Of a DNA stretch of 64,000 bases, positions 1 through 12,254 are shown in pieces. The notes beneath the pieces were generated by a model. That model was not told the DNA's origin and made no database searches. It saw nothing but the letters and a program-made list of their open reading frames with translations. A program made the position numbers and the translations under genes. Source of the DNA: Pseudovirgaria hyperparasitica (Eukaryota > Ascomycota > Dothideomycetes > Acrospermales > Acrospermaceae); NCBI RefSeq assembly GCF_010093815.1, contig NW_022985562.1, positions 62,001 to 126,000 of the forward strand, in the 5' to 3' direction. Position 1 is the first letter of the stretch. Every line of letters starts with the position of its first letter.

Positions 1-309
1 TCCCCAAACACACCCTCTCTGCGACATAACAATACTATCTCGCCGCTACTACGCAAGTCGACAACTCACGCCCATACGATCGTTACTTAACAACCTTGCT
101 GGGCCTTGCGCGTTACTGTGCGCACGCACCCACTCATACCGTGTCGTCGCGGTTCCCAGCCAGTCGAATTGACTCGTAAGTCAAGTCAGAGTGAATCGGG
201 TGGCCTGATCTCGAATTACCAGCCGTTCGACTACTCGCGCATATGCGACAATGAGCTATTGACGTCCAGTAGAGGTCGTGGACGACTAAGACTCAGCTCG
301 AGCAGCAAG

Positions 310-3300
310 ATGGACTATGCGCAAGCGGGAACAGGACCTCAGGATCAGCATTTACATCTGTCGCAGCACGCACCACAATACAACACTCGATCGCCAAATC
401 ATCGTGGATACACGCAATTTCGACAGCCTTCTGCGCCAGCAATGAATGGAGCTATGGATGCTTCAGTAAGCAGCCAGACGCAGATGAATATCCACGCCTC
501 GCCCTCACACATTGTTTCGGACAATTCCTCGATCGGCAACCCACACATGGCGCACACCTTCTATGGCGACATTGCGCGCAGTTCACTTACCCCATCTACA
601 CCCTCCAACGCAGCCTCTCCCCGCTTCTCGGGCCATTCTCCGGGCCAGCAGAAACAATATATGGCGAATTATACGCCCTCCGACCGCTCCCTTCCATCCC
701 GTAACATATCTGACGACACAATTGACGACGCCTACGCCGCATTCATACTATACTGTAATCCAAGCTTCCCGACCACAACAGATGTAACAGAATTAAAGAG
801 GTTATTTCGGCTACCACCGAAGAGCGACAGTAAAACTTTCAGCACATACACCCTTTTTGAGCTCATACGGAAATTTCCTAAGGAAATCAAAACATGGGCG
901 CAGTTAGCATTAGATCTGGGGGTCGAGCCACCCGATTTGGAGAAAGGACAGAGTACACAGAAGGTGCAACAGTACTCTGTTAGGTTAAAGGTATGTCTGA
1001 TAGAATTCCCTTTACACTCATACCCATATCCATGCGCTGCCTGATCACTGGCCTATCTTTGAACACCCGAAAAGAGCAAGGAAACTGAAGACCACCCCCG
1101 AGAAGCGTCACCCCATTGGAGCTTCTACAAGCTAAGTATATCTCTCAACTGTCTCCTTACATTCCCTGTTCGCTGAAGGACCAGATACCTTCAGTCCATA
1201 ATGGAAACTGGACATGTATTTGGCGGCTAAATCCGCCCAAGTTGGTTCTTTAGGGGGTTGTTTGGGTCAGAAGTCGAAAAATAGGGTCGTCTTTAGATTG
1301 GTCCCGTCAATTATAATTCTATGTCTCCACTTCCATTTTCTTCACCTGTCGACTTTTTCTACTCCATTTGCCATGGCTCTTGTTTGCTCAGCCAGCACGC
1401 AGCTGTTCAAAGCTGAGGCAGTTCGGCGTGATACAGTGATCAGAAGCAACGCACGTTGATAGTGATACCTCATGTTCTTGTTCGACTGCGAATGCGCTAG
1501 TCACGCTCAGTACCCATGGTTGTGTCATTTACTGACTTTCAGTAGCGTTGGATGCGAGCGATGCATATTGATGCCTTCTTTGAATATCTTGTGGGTAATC
1601 AGCACAGCTATTTCACATGGGTACCTACACCACACGAACCTTTTCCTGATGATGGGCGTGACGGAGTAATTTTCGATGAAGACCTTGCCATAAGAGCATT
1701 GGACCCAAAACTCAAACCAAAGAGGGGACGGCGGAAAAATGACGAAGGTGATGATGAAAATGAGGAACTACAGAGGGCACCGAAACGTCCGCAGTTAGAT
1801 ACCTCATTCTCGGCATCTAGCAATCACGCGCCTCCTCAATCTGCATATCCAAATAGCGCTCATCCGGATGACATGGATCGCTTCGTCCAGCCGCACGATC
1901 CATGGACTACTATCTCAACAATCACACCTGCATCTTCCCTGAACCCCTACTCTGCCAGAACAATGACTCCATATTCAGCTGCTTCGACTCCAGCTCAGCA
2001 ATTGCGGTGGCGTCTCAATACACCTAACGATGCACAAAGCCCACATCCTATGTCAGCAACCACACCCTCAACCTCCCAAGCCCCTGATTCAGCATTCGAC
2101 GAACCCCTATCGGCCTTGACTCCGAGTTCTACAAGGTCAAAGGCTCGCAGACGGCATGGTCCTGCTGTTTCGTCTGCTTGGACAAGCAATAGCACCAACT
2201 CAACCGGCAAACTGCGTGGACGACCGCCTAGCAATCGATCCGTCCGAGATGGACCCTTTGTAACCTTTCCTGCCAACCCCAAGACCAAAGAAGGCCCCAC
2301 AATCGACCTCAACCGATCTACACCCGGTCCGACACCTGTGGAACAGACACCATCCACGGCTTCAACAGGAAATACTGCTCCAGAGTCTCACCATTTTCGC
2401 TTTCCCCCTACTCCTGCGTCAGCTCTAACGCCTGCATCCGCCATCTCAATCAATTCGCAGCAATCTAGCCTCTCAGTAGGTCGACCAGAACGCCTACAAC
2501 TTCAGGTCCCACAGCACTTAGGAGGACCTGTCTCTCTCGTTACACCTACAGTCCTGGTTAATGGCCAAACAAATGCTCTCACTGCTGTGATTGCTGCACC
2601 TTCGGCGGCCTCTCCACACACTTCATCGGATATATATGAGCAACAAGGCGTTAGTTCACAAGATGCGCGACAGGCTGGCCCAACCTCGCATCCACAGCCG
2701 CCACAATATGTATCACATGAACAACCCCAAACACAGCCTCAGACACAAGCATCCGCGCCACAGTCTCACATTGTCCAACCTCGGTCCGCAAATTCGACAC
2801 CAATCCTCTCACCCTTCCCTACACTCACACATGAATCACTTAAACGCGCCCTTGCTCATGACCTACTTCGTGCTGAAATCTCAGGGCGGAAAAAACTACG
2901 CGGCACTGATGCCAAGGAGCTTGCTGATGCACTTTTAAGGAAGATGAAGACCATGCCACAAAGCCCTACCACCCCTAGTACTACCAATGGCAGCAATACC
3001 GGCGAGCAAGTTCATCGTATGGCTCTCGCCACTGTTTTGAATCTTTCTAGCAGTCTTGGCCTCCCTGGTCCCCCATCGCCTGTCAACCAGAAGAAACTCG
3101 TCTTCCAAAGGTTCCGCGTGGGAGGTGATGGCTACGATAGTCCTATAGATGACGACAACGACAATGCGATGGAAACTGAAGACGTTGAGGGAGCCAACGA
3201 TAGAAAGATTCGAGAGAGCGTAGATGTCGCATGGACGACGACCATCGGAGCGCTTGTAGCCGAGTGTAAGATCCGTGGCATCGTAATGGGCGATAAGTCG

Positions 3301-3450
3301 TCTAGGAAAGATGATGTGGATAGGGCTGAAAGTGCTGCAGCAGCCGAAATCGACTGGAAGAGTAAATTTGAAGACCTGAAGGAGAAATTAGGGAGGAAAG
3401 AAGAGGAAGTTAGAGAGTTGCGAGAAAAGGTCCTCGATGCTGTCATGTGA
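310..3450 (+). CDS. ARS-binding protein 2 (Abp2) family protein
   Basis: Two exons, 310-990 and 1546-3450, give 861 residues. The conserved block crosses the junction: residues about 140-230 (YAAFILYCNP, FELIRKFPKEIKTWAQLALD, VQQYSVRLK) continue directly into RWMRAMHIDAFFEYL. I recognise this as the fungal Abp2 domain, named for a fission-yeast protein that binds AT-rich replication-origin DNA. The remainder is low-complexity, Pro/Ser/Thr/Gln-rich, with a basic patch after the domain (KPKRGRRK) and a charged, probably coiled-coil C terminus (KFEDLKEKLGRKEEEVRELREK). The ATG at 310 is the first in frame; the frame is open upstream but has no ATG. Phase 0 and uninterrupted homology support acceptor TAG at 1543-1545. 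The 555-bp intron is unusually long for this locus. Nuclear location and DNA binding are family inference. Confidence 0.85.
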
Positions 3451-4596
3451 GCGTATATAATCGTTTGATAGTTTTCTTCCTGCATCTAGTGGGGCTATGG
3501 CATACATGGTTTTGGTATCATGGATTGATATATAAAATGGGGTATGGGAGTTTCGCAGTGCTCATGAAGGCGATCATGCATCTCCATATGTCGTTTGTAT
3601 AGCAAGCGAGCGAGTGGTTTTAAATTCATCGCATTTGTGCTGTTGGGCGCATGTATCTATAGCGGTAATACTATCAGCACATGGGAATGTTCCTTCCATA
3701 GCCTAGAAGTATGGCTCGATTGTATGCGCCAGTCCGCTTTCCTTGTACCTCTAAATCAGCTCCCTCTGTCGGTACAAGCCTCTCAACCTTCTGTTGAATA
3801 TCGTAAACCACAGTTCGCCTTCCGATTGGGATAGTCAAGGTTGTTTGAAATAATTGATGTAGCTTACATGTCACAACAGAACCTCGTTATCATTGAATAT
3901 GGTATGATATTTCGATTACCGAACAATAATATCTAGCTATTTATGAGTTGCCCCTAACTTCACACTGAAACGTTGTTTCCATCTATGAAACTAGGTGTTT
4001 GGGTCTTGTGGTCAGCTTGACGTTGAGGTGCCATAGCAGGGTTCAATCTTGTTTCGAGAAAGTAGAGCCGATATAGTTTGTTTTCCACTTGAATCAAGCA
4101 CATTCGGCCATACCAACCAGAAAGCAAGCGGTCCCGTTCGCTCCCGCCTATTTAAGCTGGTTAGGGGTGGATTAGTAGTTAGGTGGGTGACCACTAGCGA
4201 ATACCCACTGCTGAATGTTTTTGCTTTTTGCTTTATTCTAGATCCATAGGCTTGCCTCTTGATGTCTTAATCTTTCATTATTGGACGATCAATATAGCTT
4301 GAGAATTTCAACAGGCCCTTTCTGGTAGGAACATATTATAATCTTAGCTTAGCGCGCAGTCTTTGCTTCGTTCTTTCGTTGTGTATTAAGATAATTGCTT
4401 GGTATCATCATAGTCCATAACATTGGGTAGAGACACGAAAACATTCATTTTGCATTGAACAGTTCAGCTATTTAATTTCCAAAACAAATACACAAGAAGT
4501 CAAACTGATCCCGTGCCAACTCCGAACTACCCAGTGCGTCTCTTGATACTGTTTGATGCAAACAGACTAGATGTATATGTATTCTACGATGTGAAC
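3451..4596. other. intergenic, convergent 3' flanks
   Basis: This gap separates the ends of the Abp2 gene and the leftward secreted-protein gene. It is AT-leaning. Short open frames in it lack splice-compatible partners or any family resemblance, and I see nothing else. Confidence 0.6.
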
Positions 4597-5133
4597 TCAT
4601 AGACATATCGGCGCCACATTGACGATTCCATTCTGGTCGACGTCTGGGTCACGAATGTTGATCAGGCCGTTCTACGCTGGCGTGAGCGTTTATGGTTTCC
4701 CTGTTGCACACGTTTAGCATACCTGGTTCACGTTGTGGTTGCAGTCGTTATTGCTACCTAGGTTGAAGTTGTTGCCCTGTGAGATGGTGTAAGTATGGAT
4801 GACTCGAATGATTTTGGAAGGGCTAGAGTGTACCGAGCCGTTACCATTACCGCCGTTGCCACTGTGGTTGCCGTTGTCGTTTCCATTGCCGTTACCGATT
4901 GGGTTGCCGTTGCCATTTCCGTTGCCGTTGCCATTACCTTGAGGGTTTATTCAGTTTGGGTATTCCAACGAAAAGCTATCAGGGGACGTACCAGCGGCGT
5001 TGCCAACAATAGAGCCGATGTTCTGAATAGCCTTGTCGAGGTCATTCATCAATTCGCCCTGGGGCTGGGCCACGGGGATAGCAGCGACAGTGAATGCCAG
5101 AAGGGCAGTTGCGAAGATGGTCTTGGCGAGCAT
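4597..5133 (-). CDS. small secreted Gly/Asn-repeat protein
   Basis: Four exons on the minus strand: 5133-4992, 4937-4834, 4776-4723 and 4671-4597. The introns are 54, 57 and 51 bp, all GT..AG and in phase, giving 124 residues. The N terminus (MLAKTIFATALLAFTVAAIP) is a typical signal peptide. A short helical stretch (ELMNDLDKAIQNIGSIVGNA) follows, then about 35 residues of alternating Gly-Asn (GNGNGNGNGNP onward), then an Asn-rich tail with NGLINIRDPDVDQNGIVN. Only two cysteines lie in the mature part, so at most one disulfide. I recognise no named family. A secreted wall-associated or effector-type protein is plausible from size, signal peptide and composition, but that is inference. Exon 1 reads on into its intron, so the gene is easily missed or truncated by simple ORF calling. 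Confidence 0.75.
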
Positions 5134-6477
5134 TTTGGATAAGAATATGTGTGATGGAGGTGATATGGAACGGAATTAGGATCAGGGGCTTCGGAAGGCT
5201 ACAGGTAGAGTTGTAGTTGACGGCTGAACTGAAACGAGACCATGCTAGAAGATGGGAAAGGGGATGTTTTTATATTCTTCAGTATGGTTGGTATATAGCT
5301 CTCACATGTGGAATTTGGGCACATCCCGCATGTGTTGTGATCAGCAACGCGAAGGTAAACATGAGACTTAGCCCTATGAGATGCCAATGTCGATCATGCA
5401 CATGATCATAACATAGGGTCATTAGTAACAAGTTTTCTTTACAATGAAACCAAACGAAAATATAGTGTCTACACCACTGCAAAACTGGCTAAGCACAATC
5501 CTTTCAAGTGACTAGGGTTTGAGCGCTACCCAGAGTGGAGAAATGTAACAAATTGAACATGCTGATGGGGATCGACATTTACCGCTAGGTGTGCCGTACT
5601 AATTCCCCACAGATAGAGTAGTTCATAAGGCGTCTCTCATTAGAGGCATCAATTGGCTGAGAACCATCACGATGCAGAGCGGTTCTGCGGGCCTCGGCAT
5701 GGATGAACACCGCCGATCTCAACATAGATACTAGATTAAAATCACAGCCAGCCATCACGGGAAACGCATCTTCAACCCACAACGATTAAGTCAACATAGG
5801 TGGTATAGCTATGTGCGTGTGTTAGATAGGTATTTGCGGGCAATGATGCGAGACGACTAGAACTAGGATCGTACGAATGTCGAATGCCATGCTTATGGCT
5901 TAGTGCTCGCATTGTACTGTCAGCCTAGCGCTACATACCCTCAAGGTTCGAACTTGACGCACTAAACTCATATATTGATGACATGATCGACAGTGGCAGC
6001 GGTAGATACAGCGCCTGAGTATTGGATGGTCGGTAAACATCCAAGGTTGCTGCTATTATTTACGCAGATAGGCTTCAGGGACATCTACACAAAGCGGAAG
6101 CTCGATCGGTAGTCGGAGGTACGTAGAAACTCACACCCGGTACTGATTTGAAGAGCAAGAGATCAAAAAAACAGAAACAGAAAAACTGCAGGGGTTCTTG
6201 TCATACATAATCGAAAAAAGAAAACTGACCAGTACTAGTTTCAGCAGGAACAATAAGGGAAACAGATATGAGCCAGAAGGCTCGGCGTTGAGGTATCGCA
6301 TACCTTGCTGCCTCGACTGCGGAAGTGCTACCGGCTCCAAGACACGAAATGGATATACCGCTATCTTCAGTCATTCGTGGCTTTTCAGTCTTTTCAGGCT
6401 TTCATTCTTTGTAGGCAGTCATTAGACAGCTTCATCGCGCTTTCACTCTCTTCCAAGCAATATATACGCGCAAAATC
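5134..6477. other. intergenic, 1.3 kb
   Basis: This is the upstream region of the secreted-protein gene and the downstream region of the SDR gene, both leftward. Scattered frames of 60-75 codons on both strands carry no recognisable domain. I see no RNA gene. Confidence 0.55.
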
Positions 6478-7679
6478 TCATACGACAGACTTTCCGAGAC
6501 TATCTCTGAAGCCTTCCTGAAGCCAATGGGGTAAGCCCCTCAAGGCCGATGCAAGGGAGAATGCTTCTGGAATGATTAGTTGTCCACTCTTCCCGCTGAT
6601 GATCTGCTTCACTACCGCGTCCGCGGTTGTCTCTGGCTTGAGGATGAACTGCTTGGTTGCAATGAGTGAGTCCTCGAAAGCATTCAGCATCGGTGTCTTT
6701 GTCCAATGCGGATGGACGCAAGTTGTTAGAACTTCGGGCACGCAGTAGCGGTGCTTCAGCTCTTGGCCGAGGCCTAGAAACATTAGAGATAATACAACTA
6801 TAAGTCCCCTATCCAGTAGAGCGGGAGACGATTATGACCACATAGCATGGAGATCTCACCTTCGTGGAATGACAAAGCAGCTGCTTTGGTCGCACAGTAG
6901 TCGACCATGTTCGCTACGGTGATGAAGCCAGCACCGCTTGCGATCGTGACTATATGGCCTTTACGCGCTTTGAGCATGTCCGGTAGGAATGCCTTGACGG
7001 TATAGAAGTGGGCAAGGATGTTTACATCAAATATCCTATGAAGATATTCCTCAGATGTATCTAAGATGGTCTTGTTGCCGCAAATGCCGGCATTGTTGAC
7101 TAAAACAGTCGGTGTTCCAAGTGAATCCTTCACGTTCATAGCAACTTCCATGACTGTCGATTCTTTAGTGATATCACACTGGAAGTACATGATCTGCTTG
7201 TCTACAAAGATTTAGCCTGACCCTTTCGCATCCAGCCCCTTTCATCATGCTTACTTACGGCTTTGGAATCTTGCGGGCAAATCTGAGACGTCCAGAATTA
7301 CGACCTTCACCCCTCTGGTAACCAGTCCATCAACAATCAGCATGCCAATACCCCTGCAGCCGCCAGTAACGATGGCAATCTCTTCATTCCAGACCCAATT
7401 CGTCTTTTTCGTCGACCATTTGGCAAGCGCCCATAGGTTGAAAGCCCAGTTGAGGCCACGGATAATGCCAAGTGCAAAGGCTATCTTCAAGTGATTGACA
7501 AACCTTGTCGAGTTCGCAGTATTCATCAATGGACCTAGAATATCAATGAAACTTGAGCGATATCCGACTGGTGCTTTTGTAAGAAGCCATAGTAAAGGAC
7601 CAGTCAAGACTGGATTCAGAATTATGTTCTTTGCGGCGGACGTGATCCAAGTGCCAGTTCGAGCTGCGGCAATAGACAT
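6478..7679 (-). CDS. short-chain dehydrogenase/reductase, membrane-associated
   Basis: Three exons, 7679-7259, 7201-6860 and 6773-6478, with introns of 57 and 86 bp, give 352 residues. The NAD(P)-binding motif TGGCRGIG, the NNAG motif, the catalytic serine region (IASGAG) and YCATK (YxxxK) identify a classical SDR. About 95 residues precede the Rossmann core and include hydrophobic segments (NPVLTGPLLWLLTKAP; IAFALGIIRGLNWAFNLWAL), as in SDR16C-type enzymes (RDH10, 17-beta-HSD11 relatives) that sit on the ER or lipid droplets. A lipid, sterol or retinoid-like alcohol/ketone substrate is therefore likely, but the exact reaction cannot be read from the sequence. The first ATG in frame, at 7679, is used. 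The gene points away from the adenylate kinase gene. Confidence 0.85.
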
Positions 7680-8932
7680 ATTGATATATCTTGTAGTACT
7701 TACTCTTCGGGGCGAAGGCAAAAGTGCGGGAGGTAGTGATCGATCAATTGAGGTCGGGCGGGGTATTGGGTAGTTATATACACGGTCGTCACACGCATAC
7801 TACGCCACATACTGCGGATAGCACTGTTGCACTCGTACTCGTCTTATGCGTCTATTGGACGGCAGTGACTGTGGTCGGACATTGTGAGAGCTGGTTCGTC
7901 GGACATGGATGGGGGATGCACGATGCACGATGCGCACGGCATTGTGACAATGCGATGCATGGGTGCAGCTGGATCTGCACTTGAAGTCAAATTCAATTAG
8001 TTTTGCATTGTGCCTCATCTATCACACATTGGAGGATGGGCCGGTCCTGCTATGACTGGCTTCTAAAGTTCTTGGTGTCTGCTTGAGCTTGAACCTATTC
8101 AATACTGTAAAGCTGTAAGCACGGCATAGGATATTTTCTCTGCTGCATAGTCATACAGATGATATGGCTCGCCAATGAATCGTGTACACTTGTTGACGGT
8201 GTGATATGGTTGATGTTGATGGGCAGCAGAAATAGCAACGTTATGGCAACAGCAAGCGATGAATAGTGTCCGAGGTCCTGGCGTCGTTTGAGGCGGACGA
8301 CATGTGTCAGAGGGCCACATCCGAAAAGTGTAGACATGAAAGCCATATTCCGTTCCCATCACGGATCTTGAGACAACAACTCACTGCTCCCATCTAACAC
8401 TGACTACAGGATTTCTAATAAGATAGAATATTTAGATTCAGCTTGGTTGAGAAGTATAAATTAGCTAAATAGCGTAATAAAGGTTAGCTACTTAGAATAA
8501 ATAAGCTCTAAACTTATCTATAGAGTAGAAGAAAGAGTACTAATAGATAGCGTATATAAATAAAGCAGAAACAAGTAGAGATATACATAGATTAAATGAG
8601 TTCTTATATATCTCTTACTCTAACTGTGTATCCTTATTTTTGCTTTTTAGGTTTGCGTATCTGACCTTCTGACACATGTCGTCCGCGGTAGTCGCTGTCT
8701 CTCGGTAAAGCGGATCGTCAAAGCAAAGACCAGGTTCTTGTACGTTTGTAGCTCTGACCGACTTACACCAACTCCACGAACCTAAAACCTCTGTATCTCT
8801 ACCTCAAACCAACGCCGCACCTCGTCAGGCTCTGCTCGTGCCTGCAGACAGCTGTACGTTTCGCGCGTGGTCCCGCTCTTGAACCCTTGCGTACATCTTG
8901 CCCGATCCAATCAACGTCACAAGCCAGGCAAA
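7680..8932. other. divergent intergenic region, SDR and adenylate kinase
   Basis: This gap holds the promoters of the leftward SDR and the rightward adenylate kinase. It contains an AT-rich island (8398-8645, listed separately), and GC-richer sequence resumes about 280 bp before the adenylate kinase start. No gene is supported. Confidence 0.55.
8398..8645. repeat. AT-rich, TpA-rich island (RIP-like relic)
   Basis: About 250 bp stand out from their surroundings: dense TA dinucleotides, many stop triplets in every frame, and almost no CpG (two GCG occurrences). Runs such as TAAGCTCTAAACTTATCTAT are typical of duplicated DNA degraded by repeat-induced point mutation. It is too short and decayed for me to name the original element. 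Confidence 0.45.
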
Positions 8933-9895
<963 letters not shown>

Positions 9896-10363
9896 GCATG
9901 CGAAAAGAAAATGAGGACTTACGCCACTAGACTCTTTCTGCACAACTTTCCAATTTGAACTCTCAAGAGCACTCACAGACGCGAGCAAGTAGTCGAGTCG
10001 ATGTGAATATAGGGTAATGGCAGGACTACATTTGCCGCTGTACTTATACATTGGGATGGGTTGGATGAGAATATGTCTCTCATATGTTCTCTTTGCATGA
10101 CGAATACAGTACGATGTAACCGTTCCGTTCCTTAACATTCTATTAGTCGCGTGCGTGTTCGATTGCCAATGTTCCTTAGGTTCACGATACAAGACGTCAC
10201 TAGGCACTGCAAACTATTGTGTTTCCGTGGCCAACACACTGTTTACCACGTGGAAAAACAGGCCGCACAACCCATACCTCAGTAAAGGTTCTTAACACTT
10301 CTCTTTTGCATCGTGGTCTCACTGCTTCTTAAACCCGATTCCACATATACAACTGCTTTGATA
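9896..10363. other. intergenic
   Basis: This gap holds the 3' flank of the adenylate kinase gene and the promoter of the next rightward gene. No gene or repeat is seen. Confidence 0.5.
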
Positions 10364-11559
10364 ATGTCACAACAGCTCCAGTACCAGGGTCACCGGAAAC
10401 GGAGTAACACATACCCTTCCACCGTACGCATATACCCTACTTGCCAAAATAACCTACGTCGACAAAAGGTACGATTCCTCCCAGTGCGTAAATTGAAAGG
10501 ACAGCGCCTTTCACCACACGACCGACTTCGAGAACATGCCAAGAGTGTACGTAGAGCATAGAGTCCAGGTATCACCCAAGAGTACTTCACTAGACCTTCG
10601 ATTGACTCTAACTACAGGAGTATCTCACTGAACCTGCAAAACTCTTGCCACGTGGTACCCTGGAGCGGAAAGGTATGTTAGATCTCCCACCATTGCCTCT
10701 TCACAATCTGTTTGATGTACTTTCTGACTATTTCTCTGTTCACTTCATAGATGACACCAAGCAAGGCCTTCGCCCGTTACTCGCTCATGCCTCATCCGTC
10801 GGCCCATCCTGGATTTCCTCACCCTCGAAGACCATAACTTCTCTCATTCCTATGTTGGACCGCGACGCTCAGCCTGAAATGACGTCCCGTTCTCGTACCA
10901 TGCCGACTCTCAGCAAAGGCAATGCCCCTATCGTCGACGATCCTTTCACTTCAATGTCCAACCTCCATGGCCCCAGAAATCTTCGCAGGGGAAAGGACCC
11001 TATTGTCTATAACACTTTCACCACTCCCACTACCACGACCAAGACTGGCAGCAGCAGCGAGCCGGCCAGCAAACCGGTGCTCAAATTCCTCAGCGTCAAA
11101 GAACGCATGCAGGAACTCATGGAGAAGCGCGAAAGAAACAGAGAGAACCGCGGCGGTCCACTATCTATCGCAATGAACGAGCACGACACTGTCGACGCCC
11201 TCGCCGCGCTGCTTGACATGCCTACAGCACCGCTACCCAAGATCTGGAACCGCCATCACGACCTCTACATCGCCACCATGGACCTCGCCGGCCGTAGTTG
11301 GAAGGCCATGCTCAAGGGTCTCAAGCAGGAATTTGTCGAGCTTAGGTATGTGTCCATGTGTGAGGGCCAGATTGATAAGCGTCTGCGCCAGCTCGACCAG
11401 AACGTGTGGAGCAATGTGTACAAGGAAGCAATGAGGGCACCGCCGATCATGGGCACGCCCAGGAAGGTGACGAGGAGGAGCCCGGCGTCGCGCAATATTG
11501 GGCCGATCAAGAGCCATGCACAGATGCGTCTAGGAAAATGGTTCAACGAGTGGGAGTAA
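10364..11559 (+). CDS. hypothetical basic protein
   Basis: The model has three exons: 10364-10546, 10618-10672 and 10751-11559, for 348 residues. The second intron (78 bp; GTATGT donor, CTGAC branch site, ATAG acceptor) is a multiple of three and free of stops, so an unspliced form would add 26 residues in frame. I do not recognise a family. The N terminus is Arg/Lys-rich (RRQKVRFLPVRKLKGQR). The middle is Ser/Thr/Pro-rich. A charged helix (KERMQELMEKRERNRENRGG) is followed by the most protein-like block (DALAALLDMPTAPLPKIWNRHHDLYIATMDLAGRSWKAMLKGLKQEFVE, positions about 11190-11345), ending in a basic tail and KWFNEWE. A nuclear or nucleic-acid role is conceivable from charge only. Confidence 0.65.
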
Positions 11560-12254
11560 GGATTGTGGGCATCGGGTGAAAAAGCATTTGGGAGTATGGT
11601 TATGGTTATGACTTTTGCAAGGCCATGATTTGATAGTTTATCTTGTTTTCAATGGCCATCTGTTCATGTAGGGAGTGAGTGGTGATTCTCTTTCCGGCGG
11701 ACTGTGATTTACGTTACGTGATGTTTCCCGCAGCTCCCGCGCACAGTTTTCCGTAAGCTATCTATATATCTCCCCTCCCAACTTCGCTTGACATCCCATG
11801 TACGCGTTTCTCCCAAGAATTAATGAATCCCGGAGTCCGATGGGAAGTCTGGGAAGTGTATAGAAGCACTATGATTGGACGAGGTTTGGCGCTTTAAGAT
11901 ATCGAACAAATTGAAACACTGCAGAGGCTATAACACACAAAGATCAGTAGCGGAGGACCGGAGCACTGTTAGTGAGCACCTGCTGTAGACTACTTCGAAC
12001 AAGTGCAAATGATATGCCGGGTGTGCTTTGGTCTATGCGCTGGAGAATATAATATGGTAATTAGAGTGCGACCGCAACACAACGTGTCTGTGAGCCTCCA
12101 TCCTGAAGGCTTAGCAGGTCCTTGGCGCATTATCGAACGGAAATCTGGATTAGTATCAAGTCATTCATACGATTCCATTAGGTGGGTATATACAGTAGTG
12201 CCGCCAGTATTTCATGCAACACCAAGCACCTACAGCAGCAATCAAACACTTGCA
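11560..12254. other. convergent intergenic region
   Basis: This gap lies between the 3' ends of the hypothetical gene and ClpX. A 114-codon rightward frame at 12003-12347 runs into the antisense of ClpX and has no domain. Nothing else is seen. Confidence 0.55.

Noticed and set aside
4795-5142. Rightward 115-codon frame rich in Val/Ala/Thr
   Set aside because: It is the antisense of the Gly-Asn repeat exons; the leftward model has a signal peptide and three good introns.
5930-5970. A GGTTCGAA sequence suggesting a tRNA T-arm
   Set aside because: It is a local palindrome; no matching acceptor stem, D-arm or anticodon arm could be found around it.
11233-11517. Leftward frames of 93-94 codons within 11.2-11.5 kb
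   Set aside because: They are shadows of exon 3 of the rightward unknown gene, in GC-rich coding DNA.
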